A stretch of 64,000 nt of DNA from Tenuifilaceae bacterium CYCD (GCA_036322835.1 AP027304.1:3720001-3784000), one strand, 5' to 3'; positions 9,459 through 19,497 are shown, numbered from the stretch's first letter. Numbers and translations: made by a program. Notes: generated by a model not told the origin, from the letters alone.

Positions 9459-9917
9459 CTATAATTTTAATCTAGCAGGGTTTCCAAATACAATTTTTCC
9501 TGACGGTACGTTTTTAAGGACAATAGAACCTGCACCAATAACTGCGTTATCGCCAACCTCAATATCTCCAATTATTACAGAGTTCGGATAAATAATAACA
9601 TTATTACCAATTTTCGGGTACTTTCCTTTTTTGTAATTTGCAGTATCTTTAGTTCCAATTGTAACATTCTGATAAATTATGCAATCATAACCAATAGTTA
9701 CATTTAACCCTATTACCATTCCTACAGGATGTGGAAATTTAACTCTTTTTTTATAAAGTTTCCATATTCCAATAGTAAGGTGATTACACAAAAAAATCTT
9801 AATTGTTTTATAACAGTACAAACTTAAAATTATATTAATAAGTGTTTTATATATAATCACCATCCAAGTATATACATATATTAACGGTTTTCTCAATTTA
9901 ATATAAATTCGGTTCAT
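9459..9917 (-). CDS. Serine-acetyltransferase-like hexapeptide acyltransferase
   Basis: A short (152 residues) beta-helix acyltransferase like the CysE-type (LbH_SAT) enzymes found in capsule loci. After a basic, hydrophobic N-terminus it shows FPHPVGMVIGLNVTIG, the NVTIGT turn, and the closing VIGAGSIVLKNVPSGKIVFG with GNPAR. CysE itself has a longer helical N-domain that is absent here, so this is not the cysteine pathway enzyme. It lies between the GT2 and flippase genes with gaps of 5-21 bases, and probably O-acetylates the glycan. Confidence 0.82.
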   Translation of the reverse strand: MNRIYIKLRKPLIYVYTWMVIIYKTLINIILSLYCYKTIKIFLCNHLTIGIWKLYKKRVKFPHPVGMVIGLNVTIGYDCIIYQNVTIGTKDTANYKKGKYPKIGNNVIIYPNSVIIGDIEVGDNAVIGAGSIVLKNVPSGKIVFGNPARLKL

Positions 9918-9922
9918 TGTGT

Positions 9923-11170
9923 TTATAGTATTTTGAATTTTTTACATAAATAAAAACGATATAACGATTCAAAAATATAAGAAAAAATAAAAATGATTGT
10001 TAATGTCACAAGGGATATGTTAATCTTAAAATAATAGAAGAAGGAAAGTATTAAAACATATAGTAAACTTGAATAAAACATACTTAAAAGAACATTCTTA
10101 TCAAATCCATGAACTATTAGACAATTTCTTCCTAAGAGAGCTCCAAGTATATATATTGGAATAAAAAACACAATCACTCTTAAAATATTTACCGCAGAAA
10201 GCATGTCTGCCCCCCCTAATAAAATTACAATTTGATTTGAAAAAAACTGTATAAATAAAATAAATACAAAAGATATTAATAATGAAATTTTAATAACCTT
10301 AACTAGAAATTTTGAATCTTTTTCTCTACTCATTTTTGGGAATATCGATTGACTAATTAAATCAAGAAAAGTATTACCGATATTAGATATTTTCAGTGCA
10401 AGATCGAAATATGCTACCTCTGAATATGAAAAAAATAATTTCACTAAAATAAGGTTGAAATTATATTTAAATGCATTTGAAGCATAGGCCAATGCCATCA
10501 CATAAGAATTTTTAATATAATATTTTAATGTACTAATTGATTGTAATTTAATATAAATGCCATCTTTATATAAAATATATTGTGAAAGTAATCCTGCGAT
10601 TATTGCTCCAACCCCGCTTAGAATTGGAACTTTTAAGTAATCTTGCTTTGAATGAACAAATACAAAAATTAGAGTTAAGAATAAAAGTCTGCTTACCAAA
10701 GTTAAATAAGTAATATACTTCATCTTTTCAATTCCTTGAAAATAAAAAACAGGAAAAATGAATTCATAAATGCATAACCACATTGTTAGGTAGAACAATA
10801 AACCATGTTGTTTTATGTCTGGTGCTATAATTACAATTAAAGTAATAATAATCATTGCGACTAAAAACAATACCCCTTTAATTATTAATACACTACTTAC
10901 TATTTCACTTAATTTTAACTTATTATCTCTGTGAATACTTATTTCCTTTGTAGCAGAAATATTAAATCCAAAACCAACCATTAAAACCAAATAACTTACA
11001 ACCGCTTGGGCATAAATTACCAAACCATAAATTTCTTTACCTAGCGTCCTAATTAGGTATGGATAAGTAAATATTGGCAATAGAACATTGAATAATTGCA
11101 ATACAGAAAGATAAGTAAGGTTTTGAAATAATGTCTTATGCCTGATAATCTTCTCCTTAATATTTGGCAT
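9923..11170 (-). CDS. wzx: Wzx-type oligosaccharide flippase
   Basis: A 415-residue integral membrane protein with about twelve hydrophobic segments spread over its length. The N-terminal region (LTYLSVLQLFNVLLPIFTYP, then RTLGKEIYGLVIYAQ) is typical of the polysaccharide biosynthesis/MATE-like flippase family that moves lipid-linked repeat units across the inner membrane. It is the first gene of the AT-rich distal block and has a TAnnTTTG box only six bases before its ATG. A 223-base gap separates it from rfbB upstream. Confidence 0.88.
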   Translation of the reverse strand: MPNIKEKIIRHKTLFQNLTYLSVLQLFNVLLPIFTYPYLIRTLGKEIYGLVIYAQAVVSYLVLMVGFGFNISATKEISIHRDNKLKLSEIVSSVLIIKGVLFLVAMIIITLIVIIAPDIKQHGLLFYLTMWLCIYEFIFPVFYFQGIEKMKYITYLTLVSRLLFLTLIFVFVHSKQDYLKVPILSGVGAIIAGLLSQYILYKDGIYIKLQSISTLKYYIKNSYVMALAYASNAFKYNFNLILVKLFFSYSEVAYFDLALKISNIGNTFLDLISQSIFPKMSREKDSKFLVKVIKISLLISFVFILFIQFFSNQIVILLGGADMLSAVNILRVIVFFIPIYILGALLGRNCLIVHGFDKNVLLSMFYSSLLYVLILSFFYYFKINISLVTLTIIFIFSYIFESLYRFYLCKKFKIL

Positions 11171-11176
11171 TTAAAT

Positions 11177-11184
11177 CAAATTTA
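11177..11184 (-). promoter_or_regulatory. Candidate -7 element for wzx, near-leaderless geometry
   Basis: On the minus strand the box reads TAAATTTG and stands six bases before the wzx ATG, so the transcript would start at or next to the start codon. No TTG is found at the usual 17-23 base spacing, so support is weak. The rest of the 11171-11393 gap is very AT-rich, with only a short AATCC/GGATT hairpin near 11340 and no U-tract terminator. Confidence 0.3.
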
Positions 11185-11393
11185 AATGGTAATTTCAATA
11201 TTTTATGGATTTCCACACTTCCTAATCCAACAAAAATGAACATTCACGGTAATATAATATAATTTAATACAATTTTTATTTGAGTAAATTTTAAAATAAT
11301 CCAACGATATAGAACAATTCTTATAAGATATTTGAATAATCCATTAGGATTGATTAGTGTGCTTTTTCAAAAAACAATCTTTTCTATTGCATT

Positions 11394-12479
11394 TCAAATA
11401 TGCTTATTTTGTTTGCTTGGAAATCCTCCATGTTCATACATCTCCTCATAATATTTCTGATACCCACCACATGTTACATTATCCAACCAAGATTGATTGT
11501 TAAGATACCATTCGATTGTTAATTCAATGCCTTCCTCAAATTGTAAGGAAGGTTTCCAACCTAATTCGTTCATAATCTTTGAAGCATCAATAGCATATCG
11601 CAAATCGTGTCCTGCACGGTCTGTAACATAGGTAATTAACTTTTCGGAATCCCCCTCATTACGACTTAACTTTTTATCCATTACACGACAAATAACCTTG
11701 ATCAAATCGATATTTTTCCACTCATTGAAGCCTCCTATGTTGTATGTTTCGCCAACCTTCCCTTTATGAAAAACCACATCAATTGCTCGGGCATGGTCAA
11801 CCACATAAAGCCAATCACGCACATTTTCGCCTTTACCATAAACAGGAAGGGGCTTATTATTCCTTATGTTATTTATAAAGAGAGGTATTAATTTTTCTGG
11901 AAATTGATTAGGGCCATAATTATTTGAACAATTTGTAATTACAAATGGAAGTTTAAAGGTATTCCCATAAGCTCTTACAAAATGATCGCTACTTGCCTTT
12001 GATGCTGAATATGGTGATTGGGGATCGTAAGGAGTTGTTTCATAGAAAAAACCTTCATTATCTAAAGCGCCATAAACCTCATCGGTAGATACGTGGTAAA
12101 ATAACTTTCCATTCATATCTCCTTTCCATGATTCCTTTGCAGCCTGTAAAAGAGAAAGAGTTCCCATCACATTGGTTTGGGCAAAAGCAAAAGGATCAGT
12201 AATTGAACGATCAACATGGGATTCTGCCGCCAAATGAATTACCCCATCAATACTATAATCCCTAAAAATATCTAGGAGTTTATTATAATCACAGATATCT
12301 CCCTTAATAAATTTATAGTTTGAAGCATTCTCAATATCCTTAATATTTTCTAAGTTTCCAGCATAGGTTAGCTTATCATAATTGATAATATTATATTCAG
12401 GATACTTATTTACAAATAATCGAACGACATGAGAACCAATGAATCCTGCTCCCCCAGTTATTAATATATTTCTTTTCAT
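11394..12479 (-). CDS. rfbB: dTDP-glucose 4,6-dehydratase
   Basis: A full-length (361 residues) RfbB/RmlB that converts dTDP-glucose to dTDP-4-keto-6-deoxyglucose. It carries TGGAGFIGSHV at the NAD site, HVSTDEVYG with the catalytic Thr-Asp-Glu, the YSASKASSDH pair and NCSNNYGPNQFPEKLIPLF, all diagnostic of the family. It ends the rfbA-rfbC-rfbB run with an 18-base gap from rfbC. Codon use looks normal, in contrast to the AT-rich genes downstream. Confidence 0.97.
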   Translation of the reverse strand: MKRNILITGGAGFIGSHVVRLFVNKYPEYNIINYDKLTYAGNLENIKDIENASNYKFIKGDICDYNKLLDIFRDYSIDGVIHLAAESHVDRSITDPFAFAQTNVMGTLSLLQAAKESWKGDMNGKLFYHVSTDEVYGALDNEGFFYETTPYDPQSPYSASKASSDHFVRAYGNTFKLPFVITNCSNNYGPNQFPEKLIPLFINNIRNNKPLPVYGKGENVRDWLYVVDHARAIDVVFHKGKVGETYNIGGFNEWKNIDLIKVICRVMDKKLSRNEGDSEKLITYVTDRAGHDLRYAIDASKIMNELGWKPSLQFEEGIELTIEWYLNNQSWLDNVTCGGYQKYYEEMYEHGGFPSKQNKHI

Positions 12480-12497
12480 TTCTAGTATTTTAAATTA

Positions 12498-13064
12498 TCA
12501 ATAAAGGCTTTCTAAATAATTAAATAATTTTGAATCGTTTAGTAATGGTGCATTTTTATCTTTTTCCGAGAGAATTACGCTATCAACACTAACTTGCCAA
12601 TCGATATTTAGTTCTGGATCATTCCATCGAATAGAACCCTCGTAATCTGGAGCATAATAGTTATCACATTTATACTGAAAAATTGCCTCATCACTTAATA
12701 CTACAAATCCATGTGCAAATCCTCGCGGAATAAAAAATTGTTTTTTATTTTCACAAGATAACCTTACAGCAACATATTTACCAAAATAAGGTGATCCCTT
12801 TCTAATGTCTACAGCAATATCTAATACTTCGCCAGAAACGACTCTAACTAATTTTGATTGGGAGAATGGGGGTAATTGAAAGTGAAGTCCTCTTAAAACA
12901 CCAAAAGTTGATCTAGATTCGTTATCCTGAACAAATGTTGTTCTACAAATTTTCTGTTCAAAAAGTGACTGGGAAAAGGATTCAAAAAAATATCCTCGAG
13001 AATCTGCAAATATCTTTGGTTCGATAATTTTTACTTCAGGAATTTCTGTTTCTACTATATACAT
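12498..13064 (-). CDS. rfbC: dTDP-4-dehydrorhamnose 3,5-epimerase
   Basis: A cupin-fold epimerase of 188 residues, the usual RfbC/RmlC length. It has PKIFADSRGYFFESF near the N-terminus, the catalytic-His segment GVLRGLHFQLPP, and FIPRGFAHGFVVLS. It inverts C3 and C5 of the 4-keto sugar made by RfbB. The ATG (13062-13064) overlaps the rfbA stop as TAATG, so translation is probably coupled. Confidence 0.97.
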   Translation of the reverse strand: MYIVETEIPEVKIIEPKIFADSRGYFFESFSQSLFEQKICRTTFVQDNESRSTFGVLRGLHFQLPPFSQSKLVRVVSGEVLDIAVDIRKGSPYFGKYVAVRLSCENKKQFFIPRGFAHGFVVLSDEAIFQYKCDNYYAPDYEGSIRWNDPELNIDWQVSVDSVILSEKDKNAPLLNDSKLFNYLESLY

Positions 13065-13951
13065 TATCTGCTTTCTACTAATTTTAATAAATACTGTCCG
13101 TACTGGTTTTTTATCATAGGCAGAGCAACTTCCTTAAGTTTTTCCTTGCTTATCCAGCCTTTTGAAAAGCCGATCTCCTCTAAACATGCAACCTTTAATC
13201 CTTGTCTATGCTCTATTGTTTCAACAAAGTTGCTAGCCTCAGTTAAGGAGTCGTGCGTACCTGTATCTAACCAAGCAAAACCACGTCCCATTAATTCAAC
13301 TCCAAGTCTGTTTTGCTTTAAATACTCCTGATTAACGGTTGTGATTTCTAACTCTCCCCTTGCTGATGGTTTTATATTTTGAGCAACCCGAACTACATCG
13401 TTAGTATAAAAATATAAACCAACAACCGCATAATTTGATTTTGCTTGTGTTGGTTTCTCCTCAATAGAAAGCACTTTTCCATTATCATCAAACTCAGCAA
13501 CGCCATATCGCTCTGGATCGTTAACATAATAACCAAATACTGTTGCAGTATTATTATTTTCAACGTTACTTCTCGCTTCTTCTAACAAATTAACTAGTCC
13601 ATGCCCATAAAAGATATTGTCACCTAAAACTAAGCAAACATTATCATTTCCAATAAATCTTTCTCCAATAATAAATGCTTGTGCCAAACCCTCTGGTTTT
13701 GGTTGTTCTGCATAAGAAAAACAAACACCAAAATCAGAACCATCGCCAAGTAAGCGTTTAAAATGGGGTAAATCTTCAGGGGTAGAAATTATTAAAATAT
13801 CTCTAATATCAGCTAACATTAAAACCGATATTGGATAATAAATCATTGGTTTATCATAAATGGGAAGCATCTGCTTAGAAACACCCTTAGTGATTGGATA
13901 CAAACGAGTTCCTGCACCACCGGCAAGTACAATACCCTTCATATTAGACAT
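13064..13951 (-). CDS. rfbA: Glucose-1-phosphate thymidylyltransferase
   Basis: A 295-residue nucleotidyltransferase that makes dTDP-glucose. [20 protein letters not shown] is the signature loop with the catalytic Arg and Lys, followed by [11 protein letters not shown] with the metal-binding Asp and [15 protein letters not shown]. The start at 13951 leaves a six-base gap to the upstream epimerase gene. Initiation three codons later (MKGIVLAGG) is equally possible. It is the first step of the dTDP-rhamnose branch here. Confidence 0.97.
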   Translation of the reverse strand: MSNMKGIVLAGGAGTRLYPITKGVSKQMLPIYDKPMIYYPISVLMLADIRDILIISTPEDLPHFKRLLGDGSDFGVCFSYAEQPKPEGLAQAFIIGERFIGNDNVCLVLGDNIFYGHGLVNLLEEARSNVENNNTATVFGYYVNDPERYGVAEFDDNGKVLSIEEKPTQAKSNYAVVGLYFYTNDVVRVAQNIKPSARGELEITTVNQEYLKQNRLGVELMGRGFAWLDTGTHDSLTEASNFVETIEHRQGLKVACLEEIGFSKGWISKEKLKEVALPMIKNQYGQYLLKLVESR

Positions 13952-13957
13952 CTTAAA

Positions 13958-15010
13958 TTATAAATAAAATCCTTTATACCAATTTATAAACTCATTAACC
14001 CCTTTTTGAATGGGAGTATTAGGTCTATAATTAAAATTCTCAATTAAATCATTAACATCTGCCCAAGTAGCAGGAACATCACCTGCCTGAAGCGGTAAAA
14101 AGTTTTTAATTGCTTTTTTGCCCAGCGCATTCTCAATAGATTCAATAAAGTCTAATAGTTTCACAGGAGAACTGTTCCCAATATTATAAACCTTATACGG
14201 AGCTACCGAGGAACCAGGATCGGGATCTTTTCCGGTCCATGATGAATTACTTTTTGAGGGATTATCTAATACTCTAATGATTCCTTCAACAATATCATCG
14301 ATATAAGTAAAATCGCGTTGCATATTACCATTATTGAAAACATCAATAGGTTTTCCTTCAAGAATTGCTTTCGTAAAAAGGAATAGCGCCATATCTGGAC
14401 GTCCCCATGGGCCATAAACTGTAAAGAATCGCAAACCAGTTGTGGGTATACCATACAAATAACTGTATGTATGTGCCATCAACTCGTTACTCTTTTTACT
14501 TGCAGCGTAAAGGCTTATAGGGTGATCAACATTATGGCTGGTTGAGAATGGCATCTCTTCGTTCAAGCCATAAACACTCGAACTACTTGCATAAGCCAAA
14601 TGCTGAACTTCATTATGTCTACAGCCTTCAAGAATATTGATAAATCCAACAATATTACTGTTAATGTATGTATAAGGATTCTGAATGCTATATCTAACTC
14701 CTGCTTGAGCTGCAAGATTGCATACTTTATCAAATTTTTCATCTGAAAAAAGTTTCAGAATAGCCTCTCTATCTTCGAGCTTTAACTGTATAAATCTATA
14801 ATTATTGAATTTAGAACTTTGAACAAATTTTCCATATTCAATTTTATTCTTATCAATTCCTGTAATCTCTAGTCTTGCAGACTTCAAATTTATGTCATAA
14901 TAATCGTTTATGCAATCCAAGCCAACAACTTCATCGCCCCTTGCAATTAACCTTTGAGCAAGGTGAAATCCAATAAAACCGGCAGTTCCTGTTATTAGTA
15001 CTTTTGACAT
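13958..15010 (-). CDS. UDP-glucuronate 4-epimerase-like SDR
   Basis: A 350-residue extended SDR. The start VLITGTAGFIGFHLAQRL, GLDCINDYYDINLKSARL and the middle FFTVYGPWGRPDMA match the UDP-glucuronate 4-epimerase (CapI/LspL/GAE) subgroup. The active site is AYASSSSVYG with YAASKKSNE. It would turn UDP-GlcA into UDP-GalA. Its neighbour directly upstream is the UDP-glucose dehydrogenase that makes UDP-GlcA, which supports the assignment. Gaps are 45 bases upstream and 6 bases downstream to rfbA. Confidence 0.9.
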   Translation of the reverse strand: MSKVLITGTAGFIGFHLAQRLIARGDEVVGLDCINDYYDINLKSARLEITGIDKNKIEYGKFVQSSKFNNYRFIQLKLEDREAILKLFSDEKFDKVCNLAAQAGVRYSIQNPYTYINSNIVGFINILEGCRHNEVQHLAYASSSSVYGLNEEMPFSTSHNVDHPISLYAASKKSNELMAHTYSYLYGIPTTGLRFFTVYGPWGRPDMALFLFTKAILEGKPIDVFNNGNMQRDFTYIDDIVEGIIRVLDNPSKSNSSWTGKDPDPGSSVAPYKVYNIGNSSPVKLLDFIESIENALGKKAIKNFLPLQAGDVPATWADVNDLIENFNYRPNTPIQKGVNEFINWYKGFYL

Positions 15011-15055
15011 ATATTTTAAAATTTCAGGAATATTTAAACTATCATAAATGAGAAA

Positions 15056-16447
15056 TTAATAACTCTTTCCTATTGCTTTAACTTTAAATCCTATTTCCAT
15101 TAATTTTTTATGATCAAGAATATTTCGACCGTCAAATATAAAGGCAGGTTTCATCATGCCATCATAAATTCTTTTCCAATCGTATGTTTTAAACTCATCC
15201 CATTCTGTGATTACAGCAATAGCATGGGCATCTTTACAGTCCTCATAAGGATCATTCACCACTTTTAACAATCTACGGTTTTCCTCCTTCGATCTGCTCT
15301 CCAAATAATCTAAATCGGCATACATTGCCTTCTCGGGCACTTTGGGATCATATACCCATACGTTGGCCATATCATTAAGTAAGTGATCCGTAACATATAT
15401 AGCAGCACTCTCTCGCGTATCATTAGTATCCTTTTTAAATGCCCAGCCAAGCATTGCTATCTTTTTCCCAGAAACCGTATTGAATAGTGTTTGAATAATA
15501 TTCATTGCAAACCTACGCTTCTGGTAATCGTTAAGAATAATCACCTGCTCCCAATATGCAGCAGCCTCGGGCAAACCAAAATACTCGCACAGATATACTA
15601 GATTAAGAATGTCCTTCTGAAAACATGATCCACCAAAGCCTACTGATGATTTCAAGAATTTAGATCCAATTCTACTATCAGAACCAATAGCATAAGCTAC
15701 CTCATCAACATCTGCACCAGTAACCTCACAAAGTGCTGATATGCTATTAATTGAAGATATTCGTTGAGCCAAGAAGGCATTCGCAGTTAATTTAGATAAT
15801 TCCGAGGACCATAGGCGAGTTTGAATAATCCTTTCTCTTGGCACCCAACTAGCATAAACTGAAGTTAACGCTTCAATTGCCTCCAACCCTTCAGGCGTTT
15901 GATCGCCACCAATTAAAACCCTATCTGGAGCCATTAAATCCTGAATAGCAGTACCCTCTGCAAGAAATTCAGGATTCGAAAGCACCTGAAACTTAATGCC
16001 ATTTCCTGTTTCTGCAAGAATTGTTTTAACTGCCTGGGCTGTTCTAACAGGTAAAGTTGATTTTTCAACCACAATCTTGTCTGTAGTGGAAAGTTTGGCA
16101 ATTTGCCTTGCACATAGTTCCACAAAGCGTAAATCGGCTGCACGCCCCTTACCTACTCCAAATGTCTTAGTTGGTGTATTTACACTGATAAAGACCATAT
16201 CAGCCTCTTTGATGCCAGTATCAATATCAGTTGTAAAAAATAGATTTTTCCCTCTTGCTTGCTTAACAACCTCTAACAAACCTGGCTCATACACAGGCAA
16301 CTCATCTGTATTCCACGCAGTAATACGATCAGGATTAATATCAACCACATTAACCTTAATCTGAGGATTTTTAAGTGCTATTACAGCCATTGTTGGACCA
16401 CCAACATAACCTGCTCCTATACAGCAAATGTTTTTTATGTGAGTCAT
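15056..16447 (-). CDS. ugd: UDP-glucose 6-dehydrogenase (eukaryote-like type)
   Basis: A 463-residue nucleotide-sugar dehydrogenase that oxidises UDP-glucose to UDP-glucuronate. It has the N-terminal NAD loop [24 protein letters not shown], the catalytic Cys275 in [10 protein letters not shown], and the C-terminal [15 protein letters not shown]. The sequence style ([22 protein letters not shown]-type C-terminus) is that of the animal-like UGDH subgroup common in Bacteroidota. It is first in a minus-strand unit that continues into the epimerase and rfb genes. I found no clear TAnnTTTG promoter in the 219 bases ahead of it. Confidence 0.95.
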   Translation of the reverse strand: MTHIKNICCIGAGYVGGPTMAVIALKNPQIKVNVVDINPDRITAWNTDELPVYEPGLLEVVKQARGKNLFFTTDIDTGIKEADMVFISVNTPTKTFGVGKGRAADLRFVELCARQIAKLSTTDKIVVEKSTLPVRTAQAVKTILAETGNGIKFQVLSNPEFLAEGTAIQDLMAPDRVLIGGDQTPEGLEAIEALTSVYASWVPRERIIQTRLWSSELSKLTANAFLAQRISSINSISALCEVTGADVDEVAYAIGSDSRIGSKFLKSSVGFGGSCFQKDILNLVYLCEYFGLPEAAAYWEQVIILNDYQKRRFAMNIIQTLFNTVSGKKIAMLGWAFKKDTNDTRESAAIYVTDHLLNDMANVWVYDPKVPEKAMYADLDYLESRSKEENRRLLKVVNDPYEDCKDAHAIAVITEWDEFKTYDWKRIYDGMMKPAFIFDGRNILDHKKLMEIGFKVKAIGKSY

Positions 16448-16526
16448 AAAATATGAAAATTTAGAGATTCAAAGTTTCAGGTTCAAAGTAGATTTAAGAT
16501 TTTCAATTTGAATATGTGTAAATACA

Positions 16527-16570
16527 ACTTCGTCCTGTCAGTTACATTAATGCAACCTAAAGGACTAAGT
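16527..16570. repeat. 44-base imperfect palindrome between nucleotide-sugar dehydrogenase genes
   Basis: The two halves pair symmetrically about 16548/16549. Matching blocks are ACTT/AAGT, GTCCT/AGGAC, GTT/AAC and the central palindrome CATTAATG, with short mismatched blocks at equal positions on each side. It lies upstream of ugd, beyond the terminator of the wbp-type unit. It could be an operator, a transcribed hairpin or the remnant of a small repeat element. Confidence 0.7.
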
Positions 16571-16617
16571 AGCCAACGAAGATAACATTTTATATGTTTA
16601 GCACAAAACTGCTATCA

Positions 16618-16641
16618 AATAAAAAAGCCCGTAAAGGGCTT
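16618..16641 (-). terminator. Intrinsic terminator after the wbpA-like gene
   Basis: Read on the minus strand, the stem AAGCCC/GGGCTT with a five-base loop is followed by a run of T. It lies 26 bases after the stop of the dehydrogenase gene and separates the Wbp-type unit from the ugd-rfb unit. Confidence 0.85.
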
Positions 16642-16666
16642 AATTATCTGATTAGTAAAGTTTTTT

Positions 16667-17959
16667 TTACAAACTCCAGTATGTAAGTTCATTTATTCTG
16701 TTGCGATAAACTCCCTTAACATCTACAAATACGCAACGCTCTGCGGCATACTGCTTAAACCAGGATTCTGGCTTATTTAAATATTGATTATGACTTACTG
16801 CAACAATAATGGCATCGTATTTTCCTGATTGTTCTTTTGCCATACCAAAACCATATTCCTCCTTAACTTCATGGGCATCTGCAAAAGCATCCACAACATC
16901 AATTTTACTTACACCGAAAGACTTAAGCTCATTGTAAATATCAACAACCTTTGAATTACGAATATCGCTCACATTTTCCTTAAAGGTGACTCCCATAATC
17001 AAAACCCTAGCATCTTTGGGATTTTTATCAGCAGAGATTATCTTCTTTACAGTTTGTTTAGCCACATACCCCCCCATTGAATCGTTTATAAAACGTCCGG
17101 CACTAATTATTTGTGGATGATAGCCAAGTTCCTTTGCCTTATAAACAAGATAGTATGGGTCAACTCCAATACAATGTCCGCCAACAAGTCCAGGAAAAAA
17201 CTTAAGGAAGTTCCACTTTGTACCAGCAGCCTCAAGAACCTCAAAGGTATTTATTCCCATGCGGTTAAACATTATTGAGAGTTCATTCATAAACGCAATA
17301 TTGATATCACGCTGAGTATTCTCAATAATTTTTGCAGCTTCAGCAACTTTTATGTTACTAGCACGATGAATACCAGCCTTAATGATTAACTCATAAGTTT
17401 TAGCAATCTCTTCGGATGATTCAGGGTCACAACCCGATGTAATTTTCTTAATCGTTGTTAACGTATGCTCTTTATCTCCAGGGTTAATACGCTCCGGAGA
17501 AAATCCTACTTTGAAATCGGTTATATATTTTAGACCTGAAAGTTCTTCCAGCAATGGTACGCAATCTTCCTCTGTACATCCTGGATATACGGTTGATTCA
17601 TAAACCACATAATCACCCTTTTTCAAAACTTGACCAACTGTGCGTGTTGCGGCTAGCAATGGCTTTAAGTCCGGCAAATTATGATCATCTATAGGTGTAG
17701 GAACTGCTACAACATAAAATTTAGCCTTTCTTAAATCTTCAATATTTGAGGTGTACTCAATATCACACCCCTTAAATGCACCAGAATCTAGTTCTCGGCT
17801 TGGATCGATACCCTTTTTCATAAGATCTACCCTCTCTGGTTTTATATCAAAACCGATCACAGAAATTTTACGAGCAAATTCCAATGCGATGGGAAGCCCA
17901 ACATAACCTAATCCTATAACGGCTAATTTTTCTTTTTTTGCTAACAGTTCATTATACAT
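16667..17959 (-). CDS. wbpA: Nucleotide-sugar dehydrogenase (WbpA/TviB/CapL type)
   Basis: A 430-residue UDP-sugar 6-dehydrogenase. It has the NAD loop VIGLGYVGLPIALEF, ESTVYPGCTEE, and catalytic Cys263 in GGHCIGVDPYYL, the form seen in enzymes for N-acetylated UDP-hexosamines rather than UDP-glucose. The next genes upstream on this strand are WbpB-, WbpD- and WbpE-like. The best reading is therefore UDP-GlcNAc 6-dehydrogenase, the first step to UDP-diacetamido-glucuronate. It is last in its transcription unit and is followed by a terminator. The alternative is a TviB-type enzyme feeding a GalNAcA sugar. Confidence 0.85.
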   Translation of the reverse strand: MYNELLAKKEKLAVIGLGYVGLPIALEFARKISVIGFDIKPERVDLMKKGIDPSRELDSGAFKGCDIEYTSNIEDLRKAKFYVVAVPTPIDDHNLPDLKPLLAATRTVGQVLKKGDYVVYESTVYPGCTEEDCVPLLEELSGLKYITDFKVGFSPERINPGDKEHTLTTIKKITSGCDPESSEEIAKTYELIIKAGIHRASNIKVAEAAKIIENTQRDINIAFMNELSIMFNRMGINTFEVLEAAGTKWNFLKFFPGLVGGHCIGVDPYYLVYKAKELGYHPQIISAGRFINDSMGGYVAKQTVKKIISADKNPKDARVLIMGVTFKENVSDIRNSKVVDIYNELKSFGVSKIDVVDAFADAHEVKEEYGFGMAKEQSGKYDAIIVAVSHNQYLNKPESWFKQYAAERCVFVDVKGVYRNRINELTYWSL

Positions 17960-17970
17960 AATCAGCAGAT

Positions 17971-18915
17971 TTAAATAATATTTTTACAGAATGGATGATA
18001 ATCGCCAATCAATCCTAGTTGATTTGAATTTCTAATATTATAAACAGTTTGTATCGATTGTTTTGCATCCGCTAAACCGAAACCATTCCCATCAAGAATT
18101 CCTCGATAACTATGCGTATGCAAATCGGTAAATCCTTCGCTAAACTCCAACTCTTCGTTTTCAATAGAAATCGATCTGAAGGTTCGTTGTCCCTTTTCCT
18201 TTATATTTTGAGGGATATCATTATAATCAACGCTCAAAAACCAGCGCACTCTTGCTTTTTCTAGTTCTAAATAACCTGCAGCTTTATCTGGATTCGATAT
18301 ATGTACCTTGCTATCTTTAACATCTCCAAATATCCACGTTAACATATCGAAGAAGTGAACACCAATGTTGGTAGCAACGCCCCCAGATTTCTGCATATCA
18401 CCTTTCCACGAAATGAAATACCAACGTCCTCTACTAGTGATATAGGTTAAGTCTATATCGTAAATTTTATCCTTTGGGCCTTCTTCAATTTTCTTCTTAA
18501 GATTTATAATTGCAGGATGCAAGCGTAGCTGAAGTATTGTATTCACTTTTCGTCCTGTTTCCTTCTCAATTTCCTGTAATGCATCAATATTCCAAGGATT
18601 CAACACGATTGGCTTCTCACAAATAGCATCAGCACCCTGACGCAATGCAAAACGGATATGAGAATCGTGCAAGTAGTTGGGAGTACAAATACTTACATAA
18701 TCAGCCTTAATGCCTTGACGTTTAAGTTTATCAATATGCCTATCGAAACGCTCGTACTCAACGAAGAAATCGGCCTGTGGAAAAAAACTATCCATTATCC
18801 CTACGCAATCATGCTTATCGAGGGCAGCTAGTAAATTATTGTTTGTTTCTTTAATAGCCTTTAAATGACGAGGCGCAATAAACCCGGCAGCACCAATTAA
18901 TGCAAAATTCTTCAT
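17971..18915 (-). CDS. wbpB: UDP-2-acetamido-2-deoxyglucuronate 3-dehydrogenase (WbpB/WlbA)
   Basis: A 314-residue Gfo/Idh/MocA oxidoreductase. The start FALIGAAGFIAPRHLKAIKE is very close to the WlbA subgroup, followed by VSICTPNYLHDSH and CEKPIVLNPWN, the EKP motif with the catalytic Lys. WlbA/WbpB oxidises C3 of the UDP-GlcNAcA ring to give the 3-keto sugar for amination by WbpE. Gaps to its neighbours are 3 and 11 bases, consistent with one operon. Confidence 0.92.
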   Translation of the reverse strand: MKNFALIGAAGFIAPRHLKAIKETNNNLLAALDKHDCVGIMDSFFPQADFFVEYERFDRHIDKLKRQGIKADYVSICTPNYLHDSHIRFALRQGADAICEKPIVLNPWNIDALQEIEKETGRKVNTILQLRLHPAIINLKKKIEEGPKDKIYDIDLTYITSRGRWYFISWKGDMQKSGGVATNIGVHFFDMLTWIFGDVKDSKVHISNPDKAAGYLELEKARVRWFLSVDYNDIPQNIKEKGQRTFRSISIENEELEFSEGFTDLHTHSYRGILDGNGFGLADAKQSIQTVYNIRNSNQLGLIGDYHPFCKNII

Positions 18916-18918
18916 ATT

Positions 18919-19497
18919 CTATTCAAATCTAAAAACATTATCGCCTTCTAGTTTATATTTTTGTCCACTTTCAGGGCAAACAGCTATATTTTTCTCATCA
19001 AATTCTAACCGATGGCCATACTCGCTCATCCAGCCAATTTGTCGACTTGGATTTCCAACAACTAAAGCATATGGCTTTACATCTTTAGTAACTACAGTTC
19101 CTGCACCAACAAAACTAAATTCGCCCAAAGTCACGCCACATACAATCGTAGCATTTGCACCAATTGTAGCAGATCTCTTAACGAGTGTTTTCATGTACTC
19201 GCTTTTTCGATTAACCGCACTCCGAGGATTAATTACATTGGTAAATACCATTGAAGGACCAAGAAAAACATCATCCTCACAAATAACGCCGGTATATATA
19301 GATACATTGTTTTGTACCTTGACATTTTTTCCTAAAGTCACGCCAGGCGAAACCACAACATTTTGGCCAATATTACAGTTCTCGCCAATAGCGCATCCTG
19401 TCATAATATGGCTGAAATGCCAAACTTTAGTTCCTTTACCAATAATAGAACCATCATCTATCACCGCAGTTTCGTGAGCAAAGAAATTGTTATTCAT
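18919..19497 (-). CDS. wbpD: UDP-3-amino-GlcNAcA N-acetyltransferase (WbpD/WlbB)
   Basis: A 192-residue left-handed beta-helix acetyltransferase. The N-terminal [20 protein letters not shown], the conserved [20 protein letters not shown] and [14 protein letters not shown] mark the WbpD/WlbB group, which acetylates the 3-amino group. It is placed between the wbpB- and wbpE-like genes. Together with WbpA, WbpB and WbpE it completes a route to UDP-GlcNAc(3NAc)A. Confidence 0.92.
   Translation of the reverse strand: MNNNFFAHETAVIDDGSIIGKGTKVWHFSHIMTGCAIGENCNIGQNVVVSPGVTLGKNVKVQNNVSIYTGVICEDDVFLGPSMVFTNVINPRSAVNRKSEYMKTLVKRSATIGANATIVCGVTLGEFSFVGAGTVVTKDVKPYALVVGNPSRQIGWMSEYGHRLEFDEKNIAVCPESGQKYKLEGDNVFRFE

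Noticed and set aside
15996-16364. A 122-codon plus-strand frame inside ugd
   Set aside because: Antisense to the conserved dehydrogenase; no motif of its own.
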